Shown: positions 27,238-35,763 of the stretch, in pieces | Position numbering within the stretch: the stretch's first letter is position 1 | Layout: each line of letters starts with the position of its first letter | NCBI GenBank assembly: GCA_016926955.1 | Contig: JAFGNN010000029.1 | Location: forward strand, 1-52,481 | Direction of reading: 5' to 3' | Length of the DNA stretch: 52,481 bases | DNA from: Spirochaetales bacterium | GTDB lineage: Bacteria > Spirochaetota > Spirochaetia > Treponematales > UBA12059 | Notes under the pieces: generated by a model | Told to the model about the DNA's origin: nothing | Seen by the model: only the letters and a program-made list of their open reading frames with translations | Databases searched by the model: none | Translations under genes and position numbers: made by a program

Positions 27238-28986
27238 ATGAAGGAACAGCTCATCGTCAAGAACCTGCCGTTCATAAAAATCCTGCCGGCCTGGGCCCAG
27301 GAGCTTTCCTACAAGTACCTCTCCAAGACCGCCAATCTCTACATCGTCCACGGCAACATCCGCGACTTCCTGCCCCACAAGATGAACGAGGGCGAGTTCA
27401 TCTTCGTGAAGATCCAGGAGTACGTGTCGGAGGTGCTGTTCGGGAACCGCGACCTCATCGTGTTTTGGGACCGCTCGAGCGGCGTCACCTTCTGCACCCC
27501 GGAGATGCGCCGCGACTACCTCAAGACCATGCTGGCCGAATTCCCCGAGACGCCCGAGGAAGACCTGCTCTCCTCCGAGCCGCTCAAGGCCTTCCGCTAT
27601 CTCGAGCGCTACTTCCTCCGCAACATTCCGCACAAGAAGCGCATCGTGCTGATCATCGACTACGCCGAGACCGTGGTTCCCTCGGGCGAGGTCGCGCGGC
27701 TCGACGACGCGGACCGCTACTGCTTCGTCACGCTGAACCGCTGGAGCCACGACCCCGTGTTCACCCAGGGCGATGTGTCGGTAATACTCCTTTCGGAGAA
27801 CCTGTCCGACATCTCGCCGCGCATCGTCGGCAGCCCCACCACCGTCAAGGTCGAGATTCCCATACCCGACGAGACCGTGCGCCGCAGCTTCCTCGAATTT
27901 CTCGAGACGAAGGAAACCCTGCTGCTCGACCGGGGCATGGAGCCGTCCACGGTGGCGGCCATCACCGCGGGCCTGAACCTGGTCAACCTGAACCGCCTGG
28001 CCGCGGAAAGCTGGCAGGAGGACAAGCCCATCTCGATGGACTACCTCAAGGCCCGCAAGCGCGAGATCGTGGAGGCGGAGGCCGGCGGGCTCCTCGAGTT
28101 CCTCGACACCGAGCACGACCTTTCATTCGTGTCGGGGCACGAGTTCGTCAAGAAGCGCTTCAAGCACGCGGCTCGCGCCCTCAAGCAGGGAAGGCTCGAC
28201 GTCCTGCCCATGGGCTACCTGATCGCGGGGCCGGTGGGTACGGGCAAGAGCTTCATGGTCACCGCCTTCGCCGGCGAGATCGGTGTGCCCATGGTCAAGT
28301 TCAAGAACTTCCGCTCGAAGTGGCAGGGGACCACCGAGGCCAACCTGGAAAAGGTGCTGTCCATCCTCAAGGCGCTCGCGCCGGTAGCCGTGATGATCGA
28401 CGAGGCCGACGCCTTCCTCGGCAACCGCGACCAGGAGGGCGACTCGGGCACCTCGAACCGCGTCTTCGCCCAGCTCGCGAGCTTCATGGGCGACACGACC
28501 CTGCGCGGCCGCATCATCTGGTTCCTCATCACCTGCCGGCCCGACCTGATCCCCATCGACCTGAAGCGCCAGGGCCGCGCCGAGGAGCATCTGGCCCTCT
28601 TCTATCCGGACACCGAGTCCGAGAAGGAAGCGCTCTTCGAAACCCTGGTCCGGAAGCTCGACCTCTCGATCCGCAGATTCTCGCCCTCGGAGCTGCTCCG
28701 GAAATTCAGGCACGAGTTCTCGGGGGCCGACCTCGAGGCGGTGCTGATCCGCGCCAAGTTCAAGGCCGCGATGGAAGGACGGACCTTCGTCACGAAGGAG
28801 GACCTCGAGGAGACCATGGCCGACTTCGTGCCGCCCGCGTATCCGCACGAGATCGAGCTGCAGAACCTGGTGGCGGTACTCGAATGCACCTCGAAGGAGA
28901 TGGTCCCGAAGCGCTTCCAGAACCTGGACCGCACCCGCCTCGTGAAGGACATCGGCGAGCTCAAGGCCCTGCTCGGAGAGCGCTGA
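27238..28986 (+). CDS. AAA ATPase with degenerate N-terminal AAA-like half
   Basis: 582 residues. The C-terminal half (about 295-560) is a complete AAA module: Walker A GPVGTGKS (331-338), Walker B VAVMIDEADAF (383-393) and a basic RQGRAEEH stretch that may hold the arginine finger. The N-terminal half (about 30-270) looks like a second AAA fold without Walker A but with a Walker B-like RIVLIIDYAETV, as in Ycf46-type proteins. There is no protease or membrane segment. I infer a hexameric remodelling ATPase of unknown substrate. The ATG has GGAGGGG upstream. The gene converges on mutS2. Confidence 0.85.
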   Translation: MKEQLIVKNLPFIKILPAWAQELSYKYLSKTANLYIVHGNIRDFLPHKMNEGEFIFVKIQEYVSEVLFGNRDLIVFWDRSSGVTFCTPEMRRDYLKTMLAEFPETPEEDLLSSEPLKAFRYLERYFLRNIPHKKRIVLIIDYAETVVPSGEVARLDDADRYCFVTLNRWSHDPVFTQGDVSVILLSENLSDISPRIVGSPTTVKVEIPIPDETVRRSFLEFLETKETLLLDRGMEPSTVAAITAGLNLVNLNRLAAESWQEDKPISMDYLKARKREIVEAEAGGLLEFLDTEHDLSFVSGHEFVKKRFKHAARALKQGRLDVLPMGYLIAGPVGTGKSFMVTAFAGEIGVPMVKFKNFRSKWQGTTEANLEKVLSILKALAPVAVMIDEADAFLGNRDQEGDSGTSNRVFAQLASFMGDTTLRGRIIWFLITCRPDLIPIDLKRQGRAEEHLALFYPDTESEKEALFETLVRKLDLSIRRFSPSELLRKFRHEFSGADLEAVLIRAKFKAAMEGRTFVTKEDLEETMADFVPPAYPHEIELQNLVAVLECTSKEMVPKRFQNLDRTRLVKDIGELKALLGER

Positions 28987-28995
28987 GTCCCCGTC

Positions 28996-31341
28996 CTACT
29001 TGAGCCTGACGATGGTCTTGCCGAAACCGCCCTCCTCGGGGCGGGCGAAGTGGTAGTCGGCCACGGCGGGGTGCTTCTTCAAGAGGCCGTGGATGCCCTT
29101 GCCGAGCACGCCCTCGCCGGTGCCGTGGATGATCGAGAAGAGCGAAAGGCTCGCGAGCGCGGCGGCCTCCACCTGTTTCTCCGTCGCCGCGAGCGCCTCC
29201 GCGAGCCTGAAACCGCGCAGGTCGAGCTCGAAGACCGGTTTCGCGGAGGAGCCGAGCGAGGCGTCGACGAAGACGCGCGGCGCGGTTCCCTTTTCCTCGG
29301 GCGCGGGCTCCAGGTCGCTCTCGGGGAGGGTCAGGCGAAGCGAATCGGTCTCCACGAGCCAGTGGCCCTTCTTCGCCTTCCTGACCAGGGTGCCCTTCTT
29401 CTTCGTCGACCGGACCGTGACCGCCATGCCCTCGGAGAAGTCGACCGGTCCGCGCGAAGCCGCCTCGTTGGCCTCGAAGCGCTCGGCGAAGGCTTCCTCC
29501 TCGGCCGCGACCTTGTCCTCGAAGTCCTTGATGAACTCCTTGACGGCCTTGGTCTTCTCGGGCGTCAGCTCGCCTTCGCGCAAGGTGCGCACCAGGTTCT
29601 CGAGACCCGCGCGGCTCTCGGAGAGCAGGCGCTTCAGTTCGCCGATACCCTGCCTGCGGAGCTCCTCCTCGCGCTGCTTGAGGCGCAGCTCCTTCAGGTC
29701 GGCCTTGCGCTGTTCCTCCATGGCGTCGCGGAGCCGGCTCTTCCGCTCGTCCTCGAGGGCGTCCAGCTCGCGGTGCTTTTCCGAGAGGCCCCGGATCAGG
29801 GCCGCCACGTCGGTTCGCTCCTCGTCCAGGTATTTCCGGGCCCCCTCGACCACGGGGCCGGGCACTCCGTTCCGCTTCGCGATGTCGAGCGCGCGGCTCT
29901 CGCCGGGTATGCCCATGAGGATGCGGTAGGTCGGCGAGAGGGTGCGGAGATCGAACTCCATGCTCGCGTTGAGCACGCCCTCGCGCGTGTAGCCGTAGTT
30001 CTTGAGGATGCCGTGGTGGGTGGTGACCACGCAGAGCGAACCGCGCGCGATGAACTCGTCGAGCAGGCTCATGGCGATGGCGCAGCCCTCCTCGGGGTCG
30101 GTGCCCGAGCCGAGCTCGTCGAGCAGGACGAGCGAGCGCGCGGTGGCGCCGGAGAGGATGTCGCCGATGGTGCGCATGTGGCCCGAGAAAGTCGAGAGCG
30201 ACTGGTCGATGCTCTGCTCGTCCCCGATGTCCGCGTAAACGCCGTCGAACACCGGCAAGGCGCTGCCTTCCACGGCGGGTATGGCCAGGCCGAACTGGTT
30301 CATGAGCGAGAGAAGACCGACGGTCTTGAGGCCGACCGTCTTGCCGCCCGTGTTCGGCCCCGTGATGATGAGGGTGCGCGCGCCTTCCGGCAGCTCGAGG
30401 GCGATGGGGACGGCCGAGCGGCCGAGCATGGGGTGGCGCGCCTCGCGGAGGATGAGCCCCGCGGCGGCGGGCCGCGCGAAGACGCCGCGTCCGAGGGCGG
30501 CGTGACGCGCGCGGGCATAGAGGCCGTCGACCGAGGAGCAGGCGGCCCGGGCCGCGACGAGATCCTCCTTCATGGAAGACAGGCGCGCGGTGACTTCGCG
30601 GAGGATGCGCGCGAGCTCCTGGCGGTACTTCGCCTCCTCCTCCACGAGTTCGTTGTTCTTGCGCACAAGCTCGTCCGGCTCGATGAAGACGGTCTGGCCG
30701 GTCTGCGACACCTCGTGGACGATGCCCTTTACCCGGCCCCGGAAATTGGACTTGACCGCGAGCACGGTGCGGCCGTCGCGGATGGTGGGCACCTCGTTCT
30801 GCAGCATGGAACGGAAGCCCTCTTCCTTGAAGAAGCCCGCGGTGATGCGCTCGATGTCGATGTTGGCCCGCCGGATGCGCGCGCGGATCTCGCGGAGGCC
30901 GGGGAGGTCCTTGACCGTGCCGTCGCGTTCCAGGATGCCGAAAACCGCGCCGGCCACGGGCGAAAGGTCCGGGCTGGCCCCGGCTTCCGCTTTGAGCCCC
31001 TCGTGCGCCGAGGCGGCGGCGAAGGCGCGGAGCGAGGCCCAGGCTTCCGACCAGATGCCGAGGGCGTAGAGGTCTTCGACGTCGAGGGCGGCGCCGGATT
31101 TGCCGAGCACGCGGACCGCGTCCTGGATGGGCGGGAAAACGCCGTCCGGCAGGGCCGCGCCGTCGTCCATGGGCTTGCGGAGGGACTCGACGCGGGCCTT
31201 GAGCTCCTCGACCGCCTCGGCGTCGTCCAGCGGCAAGGAGGTGACGAGGGCTTCGCGGCCTTCGTCGGAGCGGCAATAGGCGGCGACGTCCTCGCGGACG
31301 CGGCCGAATTCGAGCAGGGTCAGGGCGTGGGCGTTGGTCAT
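28996..31341 (-). CDS. mutS2: MutS2 (ribosome-rescue / Smr-domain ATPase)
   Basis: 781 residues. MutS-type core and ATPase: Walker A ITGPNTGGKT (326-335), STFSGHMRTIGDIL and Walker B LVLLDELGSGTDPEEG; then a long charged coiled coil (about 515-620), a KOW-like segment, and a C-terminal Smr domain (about 705-781) with ELDLRGFRLAEAL and the catalytic-type HGTGEGVLGKG. MutS2 splits collided ribosomes or suppresses recombination; it lacks the mismatch-recognition domain. It follows rsgA by 12 bases, in line with a shared ribosome-related operon. Confidence 0.95.
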   Translation of the reverse strand: MTNAHALTLLEFGRVREDVAAYCRSDEGREALVTSLPLDDAEAVEELKARVESLRKPMDDGAALPDGVFPPIQDAVRVLGKSGAALDVEDLYALGIWSEAWASLRAFAAASAHEGLKAEAGASPDLSPVAGAVFGILERDGTVKDLPGLREIRARIRRANIDIERITAGFFKEEGFRSMLQNEVPTIRDGRTVLAVKSNFRGRVKGIVHEVSQTGQTVFIEPDELVRKNNELVEEEAKYRQELARILREVTARLSSMKEDLVAARAACSSVDGLYARARHAALGRGVFARPAAAGLILREARHPMLGRSAVPIALELPEGARTLIITGPNTGGKTVGLKTVGLLSLMNQFGLAIPAVEGSALPVFDGVYADIGDEQSIDQSLSTFSGHMRTIGDILSGATARSLVLLDELGSGTDPEEGCAIAMSLLDEFIARGSLCVVTTHHGILKNYGYTREGVLNASMEFDLRTLSPTYRILMGIPGESRALDIAKRNGVPGPVVEGARKYLDEERTDVAALIRGLSEKHRELDALEDERKSRLRDAMEEQRKADLKELRLKQREEELRRQGIGELKRLLSESRAGLENLVRTLREGELTPEKTKAVKEFIKDFEDKVAAEEEAFAERFEANEAASRGPVDFSEGMAVTVRSTKKKGTLVRKAKKGHWLVETDSLRLTLPESDLEPAPEEKGTAPRVFVDASLGSSAKPVFELDLRGFRLAEALAATEKQVEAAALASLSLFSIIHGTGEGVLGKGIHGLLKKHPAVADYHFARPEEGGFGKTIVRLK

Positions 31342-31353
31342 ATGGTGTCCGTC

Positions 31354-32340
31354 TCAGTCGTCATCGTGTTCGTACCCGTAGTCGCGCCGCGGCCGGCCGA
31401 GCTTCTTCGCCCACTTGGGGGTTTCCTCGAATTCAAGCTCGGCGAGGACGCGGGCGTAGCTTTCATAGCGGTCGTCGTGGATGGTCCCCGCCTCCACCGC
31501 CTTCAGCACCGCGCAGCCGGGCTCGTCGAGGTGGCGACAGCGGGCGCCGAGGGCGCAGCCGCCTGAGACCGCGCGTATCTCGGGGAAGAGCGGACCGACC
31601 TCGGCAGCTTCAAGGCCCCGCACCGCGAGGCGCCTGAAGCCGGGCGTATCGACGATGCGCGTCTCGCCGTCGGAGAGGCGCACGAGCACCGCCTGCGTGG
31701 TGGTGTGCTTGCCCCGCTCGTATTTCTCGGACACTTCGCCGACGCGGCGCGAAAGCCCGGGTTCGAGGGCGTTGAGCACGCTCGACTTGCCGACGCCGGA
31801 TTGGCCCACGAAGGCCGTCTCGAGTCCCCGCAGCTTCGCGCGGAGCTCCTCGACGCCCTCGCCAGTCCGGGCCGAGCAGAGGTGGACGCCGTAGCCGAGC
31901 CGCCCGTAATCCTCGAGCCGGGCGGCCGTATCGTCGTCGAGGCCGAGGTCGGCCTTGTTGAGCACGATGAGGAGCGGCACCGACCCGAGCTCCGCCATCA
32001 TGGCGACGCGGTCGACGAAGCGGGGCCTGAAAGGGGGCAGGACGGGCGAGGCGACGCAGACCACCAGGTCCAGGTTCGCGGCGATGGCCTGGCGCGCCCG
32101 GCCCTTCTCGTTGTAGCGCCAGAAGAGGTTGCGGCGGGGCACGAGCGCCGTGACAGAGCCCTTGTCCGCGTCGATGGGATCGGGCTCGACCGTCACCCGA
32201 TCGCCGGGGGCCAGGGCGTTGTAGCGTCCGTCCGCGCCCTCCCCTTTGAGGACCTTGCCCTTGATGCCGCAACGCCGGACGCCGTCCTCGCACTCGACGA
32301 GGAAGGAGCCGACGCTGCCCGCTATGACGACGCCATCCAT
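31354..32340 (-). CDS. rsgA: ribosome small-subunit GTPase RsgA
   Basis: 328 residues with an OB fold and a circularly permuted GTPase: G4 NKAD comes before G5 SARTG, G1 GQSGVGKSS and G3 DTPGF, followed by a zinc site (CALGARCRHLDEPGC). RsgA checks the 30S decoding site late in ribosome assembly. The start codon overlaps the murI stop by one base (TGATG), indicating translational coupling. Confidence 0.96.
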   Translation of the reverse strand: MDGVVIAGSVGSFLVECEDGVRRCGIKGKVLKGEGADGRYNALAPGDRVTVEPDPIDADKGSVTALVPRRNLFWRYNEKGRARQAIAANLDLVVCVASPVLPPFRPRFVDRVAMMAELGSVPLLIVLNKADLGLDDDTAARLEDYGRLGYGVHLCSARTGEGVEELRAKLRGLETAFVGQSGVGKSSVLNALEPGLSRRVGEVSEKYERGKHTTTQAVLVRLSDGETRIVDTPGFRRLAVRGLEAAEVGPLFPEIRAVSGGCALGARCRHLDEPGCAVLKAVEAGTIHDDRYESYARVLAELEFEETPKWAKKLGRPRRDYGYEHDDD

Positions 32341-33155
32341 CAGGGGTCCAGGTCGCCGAGGGTCGGTCCGGGTTCGAGGCCGAAGCGCTCCGCGAAACGG
32401 GCCATGGTGGCGTCCGGTTCCGCCCCGGTCACGCGGAGCCTGCCCCGCGCGGGCGGGAGCGGGCCCGAGGCCAGCGCGTTCCGTTCCTTGAGGAGGTATT
32501 CGACGCGGCGCGCGACGCCATCCCGCGAATCGACGGTCTCGACGCCGGGTCCCGCGGCTTCCGCGAGCTCGGCAGCCACATGGAGAAAGTGCGTGCAGGC
32601 CAGCACGACGCGGTCGGCGCCCGCCTCGACGAGCGGGGCCACTGCCTCGGCGCAGGCAGCGCGCCGCTCCTCCTCAGTCGCGTCGAACAGGCGCTTCTCC
32701 ACGAACGCCACGAGCTCCTGGGCGCCCTTACGGACCACGCGCACGCCCCGGGCATGGCGGGCGACAAGCTCGTCGAGATAGGGATCCCGGACGGCGGCGG
32801 CGGTGGCCAGCACGCCGATGACGCGCGTCTTCGTGGATTCCGCGGCCGGCTTGATGGCCGGCACGGTGCCCACCACGGGCAGCTCCGGATGGTCGGCGCG
32901 GAGCGCGGCAAGGGCCGCCTGGCTCGCGGTATTGCAGGCCACCACGACGAGTTTCGGGCGGAGCTCGGCCACCGCTCGGCCGACGACGAGCCGCACGATC
33001 CGCTCGACCTCCCCCCGTGACTTGAGGCCGTAGGGGAAGTGCCCGGAATCGGCGAGGTACTCGAGACGCTCGTATGGAAGCCGTTCGCGGATGGCCTCGA
33101 GATAGGGAAGCCCCCCGACGCCCGAGTCCAACACGAGGATGGGCGAATCGTTCAT
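32340..33155 (-). CDS. murI: glutamate racemase
   Basis: 271 residues. It makes D-glutamate for peptidoglycan. Both catalytic cysteine motifs are present: ACNTAS and ACTHFL (more often GCTHYP), with the N-terminal LDSGVGGLPYL carrying the catalytic Asp and Ser. ADSGHFPYG is the usual substrate-binding stretch. It lies 48 bases after the zinc-ribbon gene and overlaps rsgA by one base. Confidence 0.95.
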   Translation of the reverse strand: MNDSPILVLDSGVGGLPYLEAIRERLPYERLEYLADSGHFPYGLKSRGEVERIVRLVVGRAVAELRPKLVVVACNTASQAALAALRADHPELPVVGTVPAIKPAAESTKTRVIGVLATAAAVRDPYLDELVARHARGVRVVRKGAQELVAFVEKRLFDATEEERRAACAEAVAPLVEAGADRVVLACTHFLHVAAELAEAAGPGVETVDSRDGVARRVEYLLKERNALASGPLPPARGRLRVTGAEPDATMARFAERFGLEPGPTLGDLDP

Positions 33156-33203
33156 GCCGGCGCCGTGGAAATCGGATGGACGGTCATAAGAATCGACGGG
33201 CTC

Positions 33204-33503
33204 CTATCGTTTGAACAGGTCTTCGAAGGCCGACCGGGCCGCCGCGTCCTTGTCGCCGCCGCGCGCGACGGCCCCCGGGCTTGCGGCGAGGAAGCGCGGA
33301 TCCGCGACGAACCACTCGCAGAGGTTCGACCGTTCCTTATCCACGACCTGCTCCGTGACGGTCTCGAGACAGTCCCAGTGGACGCCGACCTTGTAGAAGC
33401 GGCAGTGCATGCAGACATGGAGATCGCGCCCGCATTTCGGGCAGGTCTCCCGGAACCCGACCTTGCCCTCGCGGGGCAGGCTCTCGCCGCAGTACGCACA
33501 CAT
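33204..33503 (-). CDS. small zinc-ribbon protein (hypothetical)
   Basis: 99 residues with eight cysteines, most in CxxC pairs: CAYC (2-5), CPKC (21-24), CMHC (31-34), then single Cys in HWDC and NLCEWF. Two zinc ribbons are likely. The C-terminus (after about 70) is charged and probably flexible. No function is known to me; it heads the murI-rsgA-mutS2 run and may be coexpressed. There is no ribosome-binding site: a promoter ends eight bases before the ATG (33512-33540), suggesting a leaderless mRNA. Confidence 0.72.
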   Translation of the reverse strand: MCAYCGESLPREGKVGFRETCPKCGRDLHVCMHCRFYKVGVHWDCLETVTEQVVDKERSNLCEWFVADPRFLAASPGAVARGGDKDAAARSAFEDLFKR

Positions 33504-33511
33504 GGAGAAGG

Positions 33512-33540
33512 ATACTATACCGGGCCCCGCCCTTGGACAA
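33512..33540 (-). promoter_or_regulatory. putative leaderless promoter of the zinc-ribbon/murI/rsgA/mutS2 operon
   Basis: TTGTCC (33535-33540), a 17-base spacer and TAGTAT (33512-33517) on the minus strand; the start codon (33503) follows by eight bases. Confidence 0.55.
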
Positions 33541-33576
33541 GGGCGAAGCGACTGTTCCTCGACGCCCGGGCCGCCC

Positions 33577-33606
33577 TTGCGGACCGGCCGCCCTTCCGGT
33601 TATCGT
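33577..33606 (+). promoter_or_regulatory. putative leaderless promoter of the pentapeptide-repeat gene
   Basis: TTGCGG (33577-33582), an 18-base spacer and TATCGT (33601-33606), six bases before the ATG at 33613. Confidence 0.45.
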
Positions 33607-33612
33607 GGGCAC

Positions 33613-34215
33613 ATGTTCCCTTTCGTCACCTGCGCCGAATCCGCATGCTCCGCCCTGGCGCTGTCCGGATCCGACCGTTGCGCCGCCCACCTGCCCGACC
33701 GCGCCGCCTTCACGGCCGCGCGCGCCGCCGAGCTGGCTTCCGGCACGGAACCCGTCGAGGACCTGGATCTCTCGGGCCTCGAATTCGTCGGGCTCTCGCT
33801 CGAGGGCCGGAGCTTCCGGGGCTGCCGCTTCGCGGGCTCGGCCTTCCGCAACTCGAGCTTCGCGGGCGCGGTGCTCCGCCTCTGCTTCTTTGATTTCGCC
33901 TCCTTCGACTCCTGCGACCTCTCCGGCCTCGATGCCCAATACTGCTGCTTCGCGGGCTCGACCTTCCACGACGTCAGCTTCGAAAACTCCGAGCTCGTGC
34001 ACAACAACTTCGACGGCATCTCGACGCGGTCGTGCACGTTCAACTACTCGAACCTCTACAACTCCCGCTTCGTCCGGGCGCGCTTCGCCAGCACCGACTT
34101 CGTCGACTGCAACCTCAAGAAGGCCTACTTCCTGCTCACCAGCGAGGAGGAGGTCTCGTGGAAGTATTCGAACACGCAGGAGGCCGTCCGGGACCCGGAC
34201 CGGGTGGTCTCGTGA
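33613..34215 (+). CDS. pentapeptide-repeat protein with N-terminal cysteine motif
   Basis: 200 residues. Residues about 55-175 are pentapeptide repeats (LDLSGLEFVGLSLEGRSF, FRGCRFAGSAFRNSSF, FNYSNLYNSRFVRARF), which fold as a four-sided right-handed helix. The first 35 residues contain spaced Cys and His (FVTCAESACSAL, RCAAHLPDR), perhaps a metal site. The function of such proteins is mostly unknown. No ribosome-binding site is visible at the ATG. The stop overlaps the GTG of the metallo-beta-lactamase gene, so the two products are made together. Confidence 0.82.
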   Translation: MFPFVTCAESACSALALSGSDRCAAHLPDRAAFTAARAAELASGTEPVEDLDLSGLEFVGLSLEGRSFRGCRFAGSAFRNSSFAGAVLRLCFFDFASFDSCDLSGLDAQYCCFAGSTFHDVSFENSELVHNNFDGISTRSCTFNYSNLYNSRFVRARFASTDFVDCNLKKAYFLLTSEEEVSWKYSNTQEAVRDPDRVVS

Positions 34216-34817
34216 AGATACACTTCCACTACTCGCTGCACGGCTTCTCGAACGTCTACCTCGTGGGCAACGAGATCACGGGCGACGCCTTCGTGGTTGA
34301 TCCGGCCGATTTCACCCGCGACATCCTGGTGGCTGTCGAGGAGGACGGCTGGTACATCCGCGCCGTGCTCGTGACGCACAACCACGAGCACCACGTGCGC
34401 GGCCTCTCGACGCTCCGCTCCATCTACGACGCAACCGTGTACGCGGCCAACGCCTCGGTCGGGGGCCAGGCCTGCAGGGTGGTCCGGGACGGCGAGCGCT
34501 TCGAGGTCTGCGGCATGCAGGCCGAGGCGCTCTCGGTTCCCGGACATTCCTCGGACTCCATCGTCTACCGCGTCGAGCGCGTGCTGTTCACCGGCGACAC
34601 CCTCGAGGCGGGCGCCATCGGCTCAACGCTCTCGCGCTACGGCGGCAACCTGCTCCGGCAGGGCCTGGCGCAGAAAGTGCTCTCGCAGGACGAGTCCTGC
34701 GTCATCCTGCCCGGCCACGGCCCGCCGTCCACGGTGCTGGCGGAGCGCCGCTTCAACCTCGGCTTCGACCCGGCCCTGAAGCGCAAGGAAAGCGAGCGCT
34801 ACGACTTCTTCGTATAG
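34212..34817 (+). CDS. metallo-beta-lactamase-fold hydrolase
   Basis: 201 residues of the glyoxalase II-like branch. Metal motifs: THNHEHHVRG (the usual HxHxDH reads HxHxEH), VPGHSSDSIVY, LFTGDTLEAG and LPGHGPPST. All ligand histidines are kept, and Glu replaces the normal Asp, which may alter metal binding. Substrate is unknown. The start is GTG at 34212, overlapping the pentapeptide-repeat stop (GTGA). A strong hairpin follows (34821-34862). Confidence 0.86.
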   Translation: MKIHFHYSLHGFSNVYLVGNEITGDAFVVDPADFTRDILVAVEEDGWYIRAVLVTHNHEHHVRGLSTLRSIYDATVYAANASVGGQACRVVRDGERFEVCGMQAEALSVPGHSSDSIVYRVERVLFTGDTLEAGAIGSTLSRYGGNLLRQGLAQKVLSQDESCVILPGHGPPSTVLAERRFNLGFDPALKRKESERYDFFV

Positions 34818-34820
34818 TCT

Positions 34821-34862
34821 GGGGAAGAAACCCTTTCCTTTCGAGGGAAAGGGTTTCTCCCC
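34821..34862 (+). terminator. terminator-like hairpin after the metallo-beta-lactamase gene
   Basis: GAAACCCTTTCC (34827-34838) pairs perfectly with GGAAAGGGTTTC (34846-34857); GGGGA/TCCCC extend the stem past a one-base bulge. No U tract follows, so it may act as an mRNA 3' stabiliser or a weak terminator. Confidence 0.55.
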
Positions 34863-34875
34863 CAGGCCCCCGAAA

Positions 34876-35009
34876 GCGCGCTGCGCGCGCTATCGGCAAG
34901 GTATTGATGGTAGCGGTAGCGCTCCGCGCTACCTGGCCTCATGCGCACTGCGCGCGCTTTCGGCAAGGAAATGATGGTAGCGGTAGCGCTCCGCGCTACC
35001 TGACCTCAT
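34876..35009. repeat. two tandem 67-bp repeats rich in palindromes
   Basis: Units 34876-34942 and 34943-35009 differ at about five positions. Each carries a GCGC-rich palindrome, a CGGCAAGG box and a perfect hairpin GGTAGCGC-TCC-GCGCTACC. No open frame or CRISPR-like spacer is present. Confidence 0.8.
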
Positions 35010-35021
35010 CCCAAAGCACGA

Positions 35022-35041
35022 CCAGGGGGAGTACCCCCTGG
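35022..35041. repeat. perfect 8-bp hairpin
   Basis: CCAGGGGG-AGTA-CCCCCTGG, directly after the tandem repeats. Its position suggests it belongs to the same repeat block. Confidence 0.6.
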
Positions 35042-35123
35042 ACCCCTACATGCTTGGCGTGATTATTCCCTGTTCCCTTGGCATGGCAAGTCTCCACCTC
35101 GGCACCTGATCGCACATGGAATC

Positions 35124-35152
35124 TTTACGGGAGGTGGCGAGCCGCTTATACT
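35124..35152 (+). promoter_or_regulatory. promoter of the DUF2147 gene
   Basis: TTTACG (35124-35129), a 17-base spacer and TATACT (35147-35152), 29 bases before the start codon. Confidence 0.5.
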
Positions 35153-35181
35153 CCGTTCCGACACCCTCCAAAGGAGTTGCA

Positions 35182-35715
35182 ATGACCATTCGACGCAGGG
35201 TTCTGCTTCTCGCGCTCGTCGCCTTCCTGGTCGCGCTCGCGGTCCCGGCCTTCGCCGCGGACAACGTGCTCGGCCTCTGGAAGACCATCTCCGACAAGAC
35301 CGGCAAGGCCCAGTCCATCGCCGTCCTCTACATGAACGGGGGCAAGATGTACGGCCGCATCATCGCCACCTATGACGACGACGGCGTCACCTTCGAGGAC
35401 ACGCTGCTCCTCAGGAAGACCCGCGCCGACGCGCTCGCCGGCGACCCCTTCACCTGCGGGCTGGACTTCGTCTACGGCATGGTCGACAAGGGCAAGGACT
35501 GGCAGGGCCTGATCATGGACCCCGAGGACGGATCGGAGTACACCTGCCGCATCTGGAAGGAAGGCGAGAAGCTCATCGTGCGCGGCCAGCTCAAGGGCCT
35601 CGGCTTCCTCGGGCGCAACCAGACCTGGATGCCCGCCAAGGTTTCGGAGCTGCCCGCAGGCATGGCTATGCCTGACACCAAGGCCTGGGTTCCCGTCATC
35701 CCGAGAAAGAAATAG
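35182..35715 (+). CDS. secreted DUF2147-family protein
   Basis: 177 residues with a signal peptide (TIRRRVLLLAL core, cleavage at AFA near residue 26). The mature part begins DNVLGLWKTISDKTGKAQS and contains GLIMDPEDGSEYTCRIW and GLGFLGRNQTWMP, the layout of DUF2147: a small periplasmic beta-sandwich of unknown function. The ATG has AAAGGAG upstream. It stands alone, converging on pdxY. Confidence 0.85.
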   Translation: MTIRRRVLLLALVAFLVALAVPAFAADNVLGLWKTISDKTGKAQSIAVLYMNGGKMYGRIIATYDDDGVTFEDTLLLRKTRADALAGDPFTCGLDFVYGMVDKGKDWQGLIMDPEDGSEYTCRIWKEGEKLIVRGQLKGLGFLGRNQTWMPAKVSELPAGMAMPDTKAWVPVIPRKK

Positions 35716-35763
35716 ACCGAACCGCGGTCGGCGGGCGCCCGTGGCCGTTCGGCCCGGCGTCCG

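Larger units (their letters stand above)
34818..35181. other. repeat-rich gap between the metallo-beta-lactamase and DUF2147 genes
   Basis: 364 bases with no gene. It holds a terminator-like hairpin (34821-34862), two tandem 67-base repeats (34876-35009), a perfect 8-bp hairpin (35022-35041) and the promoter of the next gene (35124-35152). Confidence 0.7.

Noticed and set aside
29050-31566. 838-codon open frame opposite mutS2
   Set aside because: Shadow frame; its composition follows the reverse of MutS2 codons and it shows no domain.
34876-35009. CRISPR array
   Set aside because: Only two units, directly tandem, with no spacers and no cas genes.
35717-35752. Inverted repeat between the DUF2147 gene and pdxY as a terminator
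   Set aside because: The outer arms CCGAAC/GTTCGG pair, but the inner part is irregular and no U tract is present.
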